DNA from: Valencia hispanica
Taxonomy: Eukaryota; Chordata; Actinopteri; Cyprinodontiformes; Valenciidae
DNA length: 64,000 nt
Reading direction: 5' to 3'
Assembly (NCBI GenBank): GCA_963556495.2
Contig: OY747709.1
Coordinates: 17,874,900 to 17,938,899, forward strand
A program made the translations under genes and the position numbers. This document shows, in pieces, positions 10,905 through 21,731 of the stretch (the stretch's first letter is position 1; the number at the start of each line of letters is the position of its first letter). Below the pieces are notes generated by a model that saw only the letters and a list, made by a program, of their open reading frames with translations, ran no database searches and was not told where the DNA came from.

Positions 10905-11640
10905 TTTAGGACATGAAGCAGCAAAGGCGGGCTGAGGAGAGGAGAGAAGGGACCAGATGGATCACTGTTTTCTGTTTGTCAATTTATGTTTTTGTCACTT
11001 TGGTTATTTAGTTGTTCCATGGTTGTTATAAATAAATTGATTGAAACATATCTGAAATATTATTAGGTGATTTTATTAACAATTACATTATTATTCAATG
11101 TTTTAAAGGTATGAACACTGAGCTTACTTTGAACAATTTAAAATCACTGTTGAAAATGAAATAACAAAAATTGACGTTAAGATCAGTTATTTATAGTTAC
11201 TTATTCAGGATTAACCTGAATGAGCTCTTCCTGGACCGTTCTTTAAGCTTTATTAGAATAAACAGGCTGAATAAAGATCAGGGATGTGGATGGGGTCCTC
11301 CTGCTGAGACCTCTGGCTGGTATTTTCTAGTTTACGAGTGAAGATCATACAGGTTGGTCTGCAGAGAGGGCTTAGGATAGCTCCTTTGCATTGTCCGCTG
11401 TGTCGTCCAGGGCTGGCTTAATCGATTGCTGCCACACCACTAAGACGTGTACAGAAGACACTTTGTCCCACCAGAGAGCACTGCTGATTTCTCCAAACCA
11501 GCCTCATCCTCTGCTACGTCGTCCTCAAGCTCATTCCCAGTGGCCATAATGTCACCAGCACTGAGGCAGATGTGGAGATGAGCTCATGCTGTTATGACCC
11601 GCAATGGTGTTAAAAACATAAAAATGTTAAGTTATTGTTG
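10905..11640 (+). pseudogene. Interior relic of the 10009-12473 element
   Basis: 10905-11045 carries a GAGGAGAGGAGAG block, TTTCTGTTTGTC and AATAAATTGATTG, paralogous to 5765-5570 reversed. 11336-11640 is paralogous to 5484-5040 reversed and in one frame reads AGLIDCCHTTKTC, against AGSIDGCHITKTY in the other copy. Stops and indels interrupt both. The aspartate-plus-CH block is the only transposase-like feature visible. Confidence 0.4.
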
Positions 11641-11794
11641 CACTGGTTGTTTAAAAAAAAATCTATTCATTTTATTTATTCAGAAAGGGCCGATAAGAAA
11701 GACATCACATGGTTTAAAAAAAACAATATATTCAATTCAATTTGGAACACATTTTTTTTATCAACAAAATATTAGAAAAATGTTATGTAATATT

Positions 11795-11800
<6 letters not shown>

Positions 11801-11832
<32 letters not shown>
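11801..11832. repeat. (AT)n microsatellite
   Basis: About 16 AT dinucleotides. Confidence 0.9.
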
Positions 11833-11836
<4 letters not shown>

Positions 11837-12423
11837 CTCCTTTAAATTTGTCACTCTTTGTTTCATTGCAGCCATTTGCTAAAATAAAAAAAAAAGATTT
11901 AAACATTCTATTTCTCATTAATGTTCACTCAGCACCCCATCTTGACAGAAGAAAAACAGAAATGTAGAAATTGCTGCAACTTTACTAAAAGAGAAAAACT
12001 GCAATGTAATATTACTATAAACGACTGGCTTGATGGCGTATTTCCAAGTGTCGGCTCATTTTACTAACATGCGTTGGTCTACCTGGTCGACGAATGACCC
12101 GTCCTTCATACACTGGACGGATCTTTCGAAGGTTGCAGCCCCTAAACTTGGAGCACACAGCCTTTACATATGTGTATGCTCACACTCTCATACTTTTCCC
12201 CTTGTCTTCTTGTTACTTTTCCTCTCTTTCACCAGCATCAACTATACACAAATGCCCCCTAGCATATTGATTGCTAAGCATGGTCAGGCTGTGGACTGAA
12301 GAAGAAGGAGACCTGACGTCATTCTCCTGCGTCGTGTGGTATTGTCAATTGCACTTGAATTATGTTACAACTTTTGTGGGGGTAGGGAGGAAAACAAAAA
12401 AGCAATACAATTTTCTTTATCAA

Positions 12424-12790
12424 TTTTAATTAGGTCACGGAACGAGCTAGGCTGAATTGCAAAATGAAAAAGCAGTTGGATGATTTTTATTTTATTTTAG
12501 TTATGAGTAAAAAAGGGCATTTGTATTCTGAAAATGAAAATGCATTTCTGCCCATGCATTTATATTTTCAACTTTGACATTTCAAATTGAATTTTGTAAC
12601 TATTTTACTGGGGTGCAATTTTAAAATTAAATCTAAATCTATTTTATTTTATTTTATTTAAGTTACAGAATGAGCACTGTTGAATTGTAAAATGAAAAAG
12701 CAGTCTGGATTATTTCTTTTTAATTTTATTTATGAGTAAAATAGCAGCTAGATTTTTAAAATGAAAAAGCATTTCTGCTAATCCATTTTA
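12424..12790 (+). repeat. Degenerate repeated terminal motif (three copies)
   Basis: GAATTGCAAAATGAAAAAGC (12454-12473) recurs as GAATTGTAAAATGAAAAAGC (12683-12702). A shorter AAAATGAAAAAGCA lies near 12756. The segments around the first two copies (ATTTTATTT, TTATGAGTAAAA) are also repeated. They look like stacked ends of the same transposon family as 10009-12473. Confidence 0.5.
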
Positions 12791-13395
12791 ATTTGATGTA
12801 TGTTCCACATATGCTTCCAAACACAACTTCCGCAGACTTTGGTCACGGCATGACATCACAAATTAATCCATCACACAGACAGTTTTTTCCTTCGCAAATG
12901 TAACATATATTTGTCCTACTGTGCAGCCATGCCGGTATTCAAGATATTTTAATGACAATATACAGCATTTGCAAGGTTAGAGGGGAAGCAGATTGGTCAA
13001 CAGGACTGACCATTTAAATTTGTTTCAGTGGACAACATTAAAACACGTTGGCAATGTCCGACTGTCTGTCGTGTTTTCACAAACACAGCATCATGTTTTC
13101 ATTATGACAGTTTAATGTGGAAGGGTTTTCTACACCAAAAAAGTCAGATCTTGGTGACACTAGCTTCTCAAGACAGCGCTATGCACACACTGAGCTGCGT
13201 AGACAGCTCAGATTTGACAGGTGTCTGCCAACTTGAAACTGGGGCATACTGGAACAGACCACTGCGTGGGGGGGGGGGCACCATGAGGAGACTGGAGGCA
13301 GGGAATTAATTTTTCACTCAAACAAAAACATTACTTTATTTCGGATCTAATAACAAGCTATACATACTTTAATGTTTATTAAGCTGTTATTAGTA
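12791..13395. other. Unassigned DNA
   Basis: No motif recognised. The 93-codon frame at 13028-13309 contains a G-run and no family signature. Confidence 0.45.
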
Positions 13396-13965
13396 CCGTA
13401 ATGTTCGGACTATAAACCGCTACCGTTTTCACACGCTTTGTACCCTGCGTCCTACACAACAATGCGCCTAATTTATATATTTTTTAACTGGCTAACGGCC
13501 ACCGGGGGGCACTATAGCAGGAAGCGCATAAGTGAGGCAGACATGTGGGGAAAGATTATGCGCCAAAGAAGACACTACCGGTAGTTTTCATGCACACACC
13601 CTCATCATGGAAAACATGCAAAGCAATGCCTTTTTTGCAGTTGAAGGCATCGAGTTGGTCGTCAGAGAGGAAATAGAGCTACTGCACGTAAGCTTGACAT
13701 CAATGAATCAATGGTGAGACGTTGGAGGAGGCAGCAGGAACTGAGTTAGTATAAAAAGACGACAAAAGCTTTCAGAGGACATAAAGACACTGAAGAAGAT
13801 AACTTCAGTGGCTTAAATGAGGAAGATAAAGATGAAGATAGTGACCAATGACTTTTCTGGTAGTCTAAAGTACGATTTATTTTCTAAGCAGAGATGTTAC
13901 TGTCGTGTCGTGTTGGTGCCGTACTGCTGATTTTCAGGCAGAGTTTGAAAAAAAGCATGTCTTAA
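13396..13965 (+). mobile_element. Pogo/Tigger-like element relic
   Basis: The start (CCGTAATGTTCGGACTATAA and ACCGCTACCG) resembles the terminal repeat of a common fish pogo/Tigger-type element. At 13690-13790 a broken frame reads like INESMVRRWRRQQEEL, the end of a helix-turn-helix DNA-binding domain, with a stop in between. An AATAAA follows at about 13963. Only the N-terminal part of the transposase survives; no DDE domain is visible and no matching right terminus was found. Confidence 0.5.
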
Positions 13966-14413
13966 ATAAAAACTAGAAAAGCACTCATCCCCCCATCCCC
14001 ATGTAGTGATCTAATTCTAACTTTCTGTACTTTTCCAAAAAAATGTCTGTTAATCAGGTGCATGGCTGCGCTCTTCCAGCAGAGAGCAGAGATTCGGGGC
14101 TGCTGCCTAAGGGGAGCCGCTTATAAGCACTCTGACATAGGAGAAGACTGGAGGTTAGCACCGCTGGTCGGTGGGTGGATACTCGTTTCATGTCGGAACC
14201 AACCCCACAATTTAATCAGTTGTTCCTGGACCCATTGTTGACATTTCCTAAAAATGTCATCGAAATTCGTCAGGAACTTTTTTAGTTATGCTGCTAACAG
14301 ACAGACGGGCTTTCTTTCTGTGTAAATATCTCATGTCAAAACATAACAACATGCAGCTTATATTGATGTGCCCTTTATATATGTACAAAATGTATTTTCT
14401 TTTCAAATTTAAC

Positions 14414-14830
14414 TGGTGTGTTGGTGTAGATTCTCAGTCATCCAGGACATGATATTCTTAAGAGTTTAAATGAAGGCAATTTGACTTTTCTTGTTGTCCT
14501 GAATACATTTTGTCTCTCATCCAAGAGGCTTCTTCAGTTCTGAAAACTGGATTGGGAGTATCAGATTTATAAGTCGAATGTTAAGGCTCACTAATGGCGC
14601 TATCTTTATTCGTAGCGAGGCTATCAGGGTTTCGTAAGCTTCTAAGCAATAAGCAATCTTGGTGATGAAGAGTTGTTAACAGTGAAACGACCCCGGTAAT
14701 GTAACTATGCACTGTTTTGGTCACATGCCTCAATGAAGTTTTGGTGAAACTTCCTGGGTAGGCAACTCAAGGCTGCTTTGTATGTGTTTGAAAGGGGGAA
14801 TGCCCATCACATTCAAGTGCGCTCAATAGT
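14414..14830 (-). mobile_element. Retroelement 3'-end-like dispersed repeat
   Basis: Read on the minus strand it contains GAACTGAAGAAGCCTCTTGG and GATGAGAGACAAAATGT, then TGGATGACTGAGAATCTAC. This is a motif series I recognise from the 3' ends of repeats common in fish, possibly Penelope-like. No protein frame is intact, so the class is uncertain. Confidence 0.4.
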
Positions 14831-15039
14831 CCAAAGATTATGGTACTATAATCATGATTTTTTTTTTTCTTGAGCCTGATTTCTTGGTGCCCCCATGGGC
14901 ACTTGATGGCCTACGCATAGCGCTTGAAGCATGGGCGGAGCTCTGGCACTTTTCACAACCTGTCAGTAATGACCACAAATATTCTATGAGACTTACACTA
15001 AAGCTTTTCTTTCAGCTTTTGCCATCATCTTAACAATGC

Positions 15040-15310
15040 CTTTTACCATTGTTCAGGAGCTGATATACACATTTTGCATCAAAACACATTAATCTCTCTG
15101 GCACGTCTCCTTCCTGAACAGTGTGACAACTGGATATTCTCATGCTGTTTTGTGTAAATTTATTTGAAAGTGGCTCCTTCAAATTGCACTCAAGGACTTG
15201 TGAAGATGCAGTCTGTTTGAGGTGTTGCTTGAAAATACATCAAAGGTGTGTCTCTTTAACTCAAATGTTGTGAATTCACCAATCAGAAGCTTGGAAAACC
15301 ATTACATTTT
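15040..15310 (-). mobile_element. Tc1-like transposon fragment
   Basis: Blocks such as CTCCTTCCTGAACAGTGTGA, AAATTGCACTCAAGGA, TGTTTGAGGTGTTGCTTGAA and CCAATCAGAAGCTT match, in order, the antisense of the N-terminal half and 5' flank of Tc1-type transposase genes. The frame is destroyed, and the C-terminal part and both termini are missing. Confidence 0.5.
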
Positions 15311-16779
15311 TTTAATAGTAAGCTAATCTATGGATTTGAAAAATGAGATAAAAAACTTATTGAAAAATTCTAAGGACAATTTACTTTTGTGTGCGAGGAA
15401 CAGAAAAGTTTTACAGCAATGTTCACATTACAAAATTAAATCTTTTAGATCTGCTTTTAAGTTGAGTGCTACCCTTTGAGGCTTTTTGCCCCACAAGGGT
15501 GCTTACAGTACAGAGTTGAGATGAGACATACAGCAATGACCCACTAAAGACCCCTCAGTCCACACAGATGAGGGTATGAGACCAAAATGATCCATATCAG
15601 AAAAGTCTTCAAAAACATATTTCAGTCCTTTACATAGTTTCTGTCTCAGAAGTTTATTGAATACTTCTACCCAGGCTCATAAACTGTGACTGGTAAAAAA
15701 AAAAGATTCTTCCCAACCTAAGACAGTTTTTAAACTTTGAGCTTTTATTTCATCACCCAGATGGACTAGCAAGACACAACTCAACATGTAATTTCTGTGA
15801 AATATGTTGATTATATCATCGGGCCAGCTTTGAAAGGACCAGTTCCATCAACTTAAAAAGTGAGGTAGAAGCATACTAATTCTTTGCATTTCTGCACCTG
15901 AATGCTGGGTTAAAATTGTTGAGATCAAAATGTGTAAAAATGAAGTGTAATGAAGGGATGTAGGGGTCAGTAAAGATGTGGAGGAAGATGCTTTGGTCAT
16001 GACAGCAAACTACTGTATATCATTTATTCTGATATACAAAACACTATATATGTAAAACCTAACACTGGACATCCCCCTGAACACATCATTCCCAATGGAG
16101 TGTTGGCAGTATTATGATGTGGATATTTTGTTAATTAGCAGGAAAAAAGAGATAGAGGTGTTGGAAGGTGCCTATTAACAGCCAGAGCTACAACAGACTT
16201 GTTTAAATTAAATCCTATTAATGTGTTAGAATGGAAAGTTCAGATTTAAAACTAAATGAGAATCTACATTAAAGATGAAAAATGTAGAGCCTAAAGCTGT
16301 TAGAGACATACCTTAATAGACTGGCAGCAATATTTTAGGTGGGTTTATAAAGTACTGACTCTGAAAGGTGAATGCAAATATGCCTCACACCTTTCAGAGA
16401 TATATTTATAAAAATTATTTCTTTACAATTATACAGTACTTTGAGTTTTTATCACACAAATCAAAGTATAGCACATCGCAGTTTGAAGGTTATGACTGAA
16501 CAAAATGAGGGACACCACAAAGACTATAAACACTTTTGTAAGGTGTTTAGCTGCACTAAAACACTGGGCTGATTAATGACCTAAGTTGACCAATATTCAC
16601 GCATATTATAGGACACACCACTCTTTAAAGGGCATATTGCAACTGCTTTGATAGTAAATTTAAAAAAGTGTGTTGAACCAAATGTAAAATTCATATTAAA
16701 TAACGTTTGGAGTTAAATTAATTCCAATGAGATTAGGAGACAACTCCTCCTTTTTATAGTTTTGTCTTTGTTCTCCGTT
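15311..16779. other. Unassigned unique DNA
   Basis: No coding frame, repeat family or RNA gene that I can support. Confidence 0.45.
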
Positions 16780-17120
16780 TTAGAACATACATGCACATGC
16801 ACACGCATGCACATGCATGCACACACACACACACACACACACACCCATTGACTTTACTATGCCTAAGCCAGACACTTTCCCTAAACCTAACCATTAGTGA
16901 TACATGCCTAACCCTAACCTTAACCTAAACTTAATTCACACCATACCTCTAAACCTAACTAGTAGAGTTTAATAGCTTGTTAAACATTGTGTGGACCAGG
17001 CAAAATGTCCTCACAACTACAAATGTCCACACAATGCTGGCGGCCTGTCAAAGGTTGGTCCACACAAGTATAGCTATACATGTACACCTACACACACACA
17101 CAAACACACACGCACACGCA
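16780..17120. repeat. CA/CATG repeat and dispersed repeat with CCTAAC motifs
   Basis: A (CA)n tract (16818-16844) in a CACATG-rich context is followed by several CCTAAC/CCTTAAC words and an AAATGTCC-ACACAA motif pair, then another CA-rich stretch to 17112. I know this arrangement as an interspersed fish repeat; the CCTAAC words are too few and irregular to be telomeric. Confidence 0.6.
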
Positions 17121-18197
17121 GATCTTAAGTAATTTATGACAAATTACTGGAGGGATTCTCACACTTGTGAGAGTCCTCCCTACTTATTTGTTATAGTCAA
17201 CGGTTGAGGCTGCACATTGCTCTTCATTCAGTCCTTGTCAGTTCTGGCCATTGTAATTGAAAATAGCTTTAATTATGCTCATTTGAGATGGAATGGGAGG
17301 GGTGGAGTGTTATAACTTTAGACAGAACATAAGGTTCTGCTGGCTGAGGAATGGAAAACCAAGACATGGACTGATAATTACTGTCATTCTCTATTCTCCT
17401 GAGTAAAAGGCTGCTTTTGTCATTCTCATTCACACTTAGCAACCACAGATGTACCATGTGCCTCTGCTAGTGACAATGTGATGTGTCTCTGGTATTCTCT
17501 TGGGAGTGTTACATTTGCATCATAGCTTAATGCACCTCAATAACATTAGGACTGTCCTCCACATTTGACTGAATCTCCTCACATATGGGTCTTCCCATGG
17601 TCAAAATGACGACCGTGGCCTATTGACCCCCCTCCTAAAAGAAACACTCCAGTGTGAACAAATTCACAGATTTTGTTGAGAAGTTGAGGCTGGTGCATTA
17701 GAGGGCCGTCAGCATGAAGCCTTGCACCAAGGGAGTAATTGAGATGGCTGGTGGAAAAGGGGAGCGAGGCTTAGACTACCATCCTCACAAGTTCCTGGCT
17801 ACTGTCCAATTATACCCAGCAGCCTCTGCTGCCTCCTGAACTCCAATTATAGCCTGTAAAGCTTGGCTGGTCAGAGAACCTGTCACCCCTTTCCCCCTTC
17901 CTCCTACAACTGCCAGCAAGAAATAGAAAAGTCAAAGACAATATATGATGTCCTCAGGTGCCTCAGTGTGCCAGCATGCGTGCGTGTGTGTGTATAAGAG
18001 AGGTAACTAAAAATATCACCTGATGAACCTTGGCATAGTCTTTTAAGATCCTCCATGAGCACGGATGAAGTACAAGAGTTTGTACAAAAATGCGTGGAGA
18101 TAAAAGCCAAATAAAGGCACTGAGACAAAATCCTGCTGTTGTGTTGGTGCGTCATTGAACATATAATGGGTCATTTTCAATGGGGGGACAAAATGTA
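17121..18197. other. Unique sequence with conserved-looking composition
   Basis: It has no repeat signature and no open frame of note, but from about 17180 to 17910 it is high-complexity DNA of balanced composition. It contains homeodomain-type core words (CCAATTAT, GTAATTGAG, CTCCAATTATAG). This is compatible with a non-coding regulatory element but not proof of one. Confidence 0.3.
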
Positions 18198-18202
18198 TCA
18201 TG

Positions 18203-18817
18203 TGTCAGGTTTGCGTGTTTTTAAAGAGGACCCAAATGCAGAATTTAAATGAACTCAGGTTTTAATTAAATAATAAATTGCAGAACTTACAAAAATCACT
18301 GGGAGACCAGGGAACGCGGGAAGACAGACCAGGGATGAACAAGGAAGGCAGGAACCAGGAAGGGAGGAATGACAACGAACCAGCGAGTAGTGACTGAAGG
18401 AGAGGTGAATATATACTGAGGAGGGAATGAGGAAATGACAGAGTAGACCAATTATCAATTAGTGAGAGCAGATGCAGGTGAGAGGGAGAGAGCAGGTGGA
18501 AGTAATCAATAACTGGGACAGAAGGTAGAATGGCTTGGGAGAAAGAAACTATAAAGCAAAGATAATATGTCAGGGGAGGAATCTTTAAGGAAACAGTGGA
18601 GAACAGAAGGGAGAAATAAAAAAGGACACTATCTAAAGAGAAATACTAATAAGAAGGAGGACAAAGGAGCAAAGGGTGAAAACATCTAAGAACAAGGAGA
18701 GATACAGAAACAAGAAAGTGCAGAAATAAATAGTAAAGACAAAGATTAACTAAACATGATAATAGAACAAAATAAGGAAAATAACTAACAAAACACAAAC
18801 ACCTGGGAACTATGACA
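18203..18817 (-). mobile_element. Solo LTR with 5-bp TSD
   Basis: A 615-bp unit starts TGTCAGGTTTGCG and ends ACTATGACA. It is flanked on both sides by TCATG (18198-18202 and 18818-18822). TG...CA ends with a 5-bp duplication and no internal region mean a solo LTR. On the minus strand it has TATATA near 18409 and, toward the 3' side, an ATTAAA signal, so the element probably ran on the minus strand. It resembles the LTR at 24480-24907. No protein is encoded. Confidence 0.85.
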
Positions 18818-19663
18818 TCATGACATTGTTGTGACACAGAGTGTTGTGACAGAGAGTGAGCAAATTTTTGTCTGGTTTACATAACCATCAATATTTATGA
18901 TCAATAATTTAATATTAATATAATTATTGATGAGGTTCAAGTTTAACCAATTAATATTTGGGGCACCACTTCTGTATTAGAAGACCAGACATCCAGTCTC
19001 TTCTTGAAGGTGTAAATTCACACACTGTGGACAATAATTTTACTCATTACGCCACGTAATCACAGACAACATCTCTTTAAGCTAAGGGAAATTTATTAAG
19101 AAAATAGATCAACCTTACAGCCAAAACATTTTTTGTCAGTAGTTCCCATCTATTCTAAAGCACGCAAACAACTACTACAGATCTTAGAAAACAATAATAC
19201 GTCAAAGTTAAACACAACACGAAGTGGATCAGGGACAAACAGACAGCTCCTCCTTTCGCAGGGGAGGGGAGGTGAGGTGTGTTCTAAAAGGGAGGTGGCT
19301 CTCACTCCAGGGGGGCTCAACTAAGAGAGCCTGTGGGTCAAAGGGCCATAAACTTAGCTCTGGCCAAGATGGAGGACAGCACATGGAGTGTAAGGAAACA
19401 AAGGGCCATAACTAACAGACAAGGAACAACGGAGTTAACCTTTCAGCTAACAGACCAGCTATAGCCAGTCGGACCGAGCCCGACTCTGCCTACCAGGTGA
19501 TCAGAAAGCAAGAGAGAGCGAGGAAAAGAGAAAAAGAAAGATTGGGACCCGCTCAGGATAAAACAAGTTTTAAAACACAGCAAATACTACAGCTCAAACT
19601 TATGCGTGCAGCGACGCTAAATGAGGCAACAGGTTCAGCACTTAAAAACAGTTTAAACCAACA

Positions 19664-19985
19664 ATGGTAAATGGCCTGTATTTGTATAGCGCTTTATTTA
19701 GTCCTTGAGGACACTAAAGTGCCTCACACTACATTAAGTCATTCACCCATTCACGGACACATTCACACGCTGGTGATGGCAAGCTACATTGTATCCAAAG
19801 CTGCCCTGGAGCACACTGACAGAAGCGAGGCTGCTGAACACTGGTGGCACTGGGCCCTCTGACCACCACCAGTGGGCAGAAGGGTGAAGTGTCTTGCCCA
19901 AGGACACAACAACTGAGATGGATGGAGTGGGAGCAACCCTCCGGTTACAAGACAAACTCCTCACTCCTGAGCCTGAACAATGAAC
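19664..19985 (+). repeat. Dispersed teleost repeat (TAAATGGCCTGTATTTGTAT family)
   Basis: It contains the well-known fish motif series GTAAATGGCCTGTATTTG, ATAGCGCTTTA, TCATTCACCCATTCAC, GAAGTGTCTTGCCCAAGGAC. It has no coding capacity; the class (SINE-like or MITE) is unresolved. Confidence 0.6.
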
Positions 19986-20241
19986 AACATCTAACTCGTT
20001 AACAACTCTATTTTCCCTATTTATCTGCCCAGACACAAGATGAACCGGTTCAGTCCTACTTTGCTTTGAGGGAAGTCCGGTCTACGCAGAGGAGAGCAAA
20101 TAGTGTCCGTAGTTGAGCAAGAAAAGGAGGGTTAGGATCTTAGGATTTTTAGGACTGTGTGCCCCAACTGCTGGCCGGATGGCTTGCAGGTCGACGTCGT
20201 AACGAACTGTCTTGGAACAACCCTGATATAACCCAAGCTAG

Positions 20242-20857
20242 GCAAGGCAAGGCAATTTTATTTGTAAAGCACACTTTCAACAGCAGGGTAATTAAAAGGT
20301 GCTTTACATGATTTAGTGATTTAAAAAACAAAAAACAAAACAAACAGACATGGAATATATCAATGGAAATTAAAAGTCAAAGTAGCAAATTAGCATGAAA
20401 CACACATTACACATGATACACAATAAAGCAAGATAAAGATCAATAAAGCAAGAGAGCATGAACCCATTTCATTCATATGACATCAATCATTTACTCAAAG
20501 GCAATTCTAAAGAGATGGGTTTTTAGTCTCGATTTAAAGCAGTTCAGAGTTTCAGCAGCTCTGCACTCGTCAGGAAGTCTGCTGCAGATCAGAGGAGCAT
20601 AGAAACTGAAAGCTGCTTCTCCATGTTTAGTTCTGAGTCTAGGGATGTTTAGTAGGCTAGAGTAGGAGGACCTTAGAGGTCTTGGTGGTTGGTATGGTGA
20701 CAACAGGTCTTCAACTTATTTTGGTGCTAAGCCATGTAATGATTTATAAACTAGTAAAAGTATTTTGAAGTCTATTCTCTGAGCTACAGGGAGACAGTGT
20801 AAGGACTTTAGAACTGGGATGATGTGCTCTACTTTCCTGGTTCTAGTGAGGACGCAG
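20242..20857 (-). mobile_element. L2-like LINE, 3' end with RT C-terminus
   Basis: On the minus strand the frame at 20703-20491 reads LNIPRLRTKHGEAAFSFYAP and CFKSRLKTHLFRIAFE, the typical C-terminus of L2/CR1-clade LINE polyproteins. The unit ends with a GGCAAGGCAATTTTATTTG tail. The repeat GCTAG on both sides (20237-20241, 20858-20862) suggests a short target duplication. It is 5'-truncated, as most LINE copies are, and lies inside the LTR-like region. A fragment of the same 3' end lies at 4904-4970. Confidence 0.7.
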
Positions 20858-21011
20858 GCTAGACACACAAACAATGGGCACTTTGAAGCTTTGAAAGGAG
20901 AGTTCTCCCCGGTCCAGCAGGTCAGAACAAAAGAGAATTTTCACCGGTGAGACATCCTCTCTGTAGCAGAAGTTTCTGCTGAGAACAATTTGAAATGGCC
21001 GCCACCACCTT

Positions 21012-21071
21012 CTTATAGCCCTTTGGCCGTGATGTCATCGATGATGTCACCATGGGTAGTCACGGACCAAT
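21012..21071 (-). promoter_or_regulatory. Candidate LTR promoter block
   Basis: In minus-strand order: ATTGG (inverted CCAAT, 21071-21067), TGACATCA (21049-21042), TGACATCA (21037-21030), CTATAAG (21018-21012). The two TGACATCA words are half-CRE/AP-1-like and sit 12 bp apart, about one helical turn. Spacing to the TATA-like word suits a pol II promoter. Activity is inferred only from motifs. Confidence 0.45.
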
Positions 21072-21439
21072 GGGAGTGTGTTGGGGTCACAGCTAGGAAT
21101 GCTGGGAAATGCGGTTTGCTCAGCCCATCTGGATAAAATGGCTTCCCGCCGTCCAACGGTCTGTTCAGTTCATTTGTGGAAAATGGTTTCCCAACATTTT
21201 GCAGCATGTTTGCCTTTTCTTACGGAATAAAAACAGTTTACATTAAAATAATTGAATAATTATTCTATATAATATTTAAAAATAAATATATTTAGAAACA
21301 GTCTACCAAATATACAAAAAGGTATATGGCCACCTTTTTAAGTTTTGTGGATTCACTTGGAAACATTATAAGCAAATTAGTCAATCATATGGCAAAAACT
21401 CAATGCATTTAGATATTTAGACATGGTAAAGACGATTTG

Positions 21440-21580
21440 CTGAATTTTAAACCAAGCATCAGAATGGAGCAGTAGCAGCTTGGGAATTTCCCAGACGAGC
21501 TGGTCCAAGTGGTGGGGGAGAGGGAAGTCTGGGTCTCTTTGCTTAAGCTGCTGCCCCGGTGACCCAACCTAGGATAACTG
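21440..21580 (+). mobile_element. Rex3/RTE-like LINE 3' end
   Basis: GTCTGGGTCTCTTTGCTTAA, GCTGCTGCCCCGGTGACCC and the GGATAAC-GGATGATGG transition into a GATG array match what I know of Rex3-type 3' ends. Only the extreme end is present. Confidence 0.5.
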
Positions 21581-21731
21581 GTGGATGATGGATGGATGGA
21601 TGGATGGATGGATGGATGGATGGATGGATGGATGGATGGATGGATGGATGGATGGATGGATGGATGGATGGATGGATGGATGGATGGATGGATGGATGGA
21701 TGGATGGATGGATGGATGGATGGATGGATGG
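21581..21731. repeat. (GATG)n microsatellite
   Basis: About 150 bp of nearly perfect 4-bp repeats. The open frames on both strands here are artefacts of the repeat. It probably grew from the tail of the adjoining LINE end. Confidence 0.95.

Larger units (their letters stand above)
10009..12473 (+). mobile_element. Second inverted-repeat DNA element
   Basis: The arm at 10009-10164 (GCTTTTTCATTTTG..., GTGACCTAATTAAAA) is inverted at 12317-12473. Between them lie an exon-like purine-rich relic (10905-11045) and the transposase-like fragment (11336-11640), in the same order and relative orientation as in the 3341-7149 element. The arms are diverged, no target duplication is certain, and no intact transposase frame remains. 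It is an old internally deleted relative, probably PIF/Harbinger-like. Confidence 0.6.
18975..21235 (-). mobile_element. Large LTR-like region, minus strand, with nested insertions
   Basis: On the minus strand this region begins with an upstream promoter-like block (21071-21012: ATTGG, two TGACATCA words, CTATAAG). It carries AATAAA near 19090 and ends near a TGGTGCCCC word (18965), which looks like a decayed primer-binding site. A SINE-like repeat (19664-19985) and an L2-like LINE (20242-20857) interrupt it. Without the insertions it would be about 1.3 kb, plausible for a fish LTR. Exact termini and a target duplication were not found. Confidence 0.4.

Noticed and set aside
16860..16970. CCTAAC/CCCTAACC words suggesting an interstitial telomere
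   Set aside because: Units are few, irregular and part of a known dispersed repeat; no TTAGGG tandem array.
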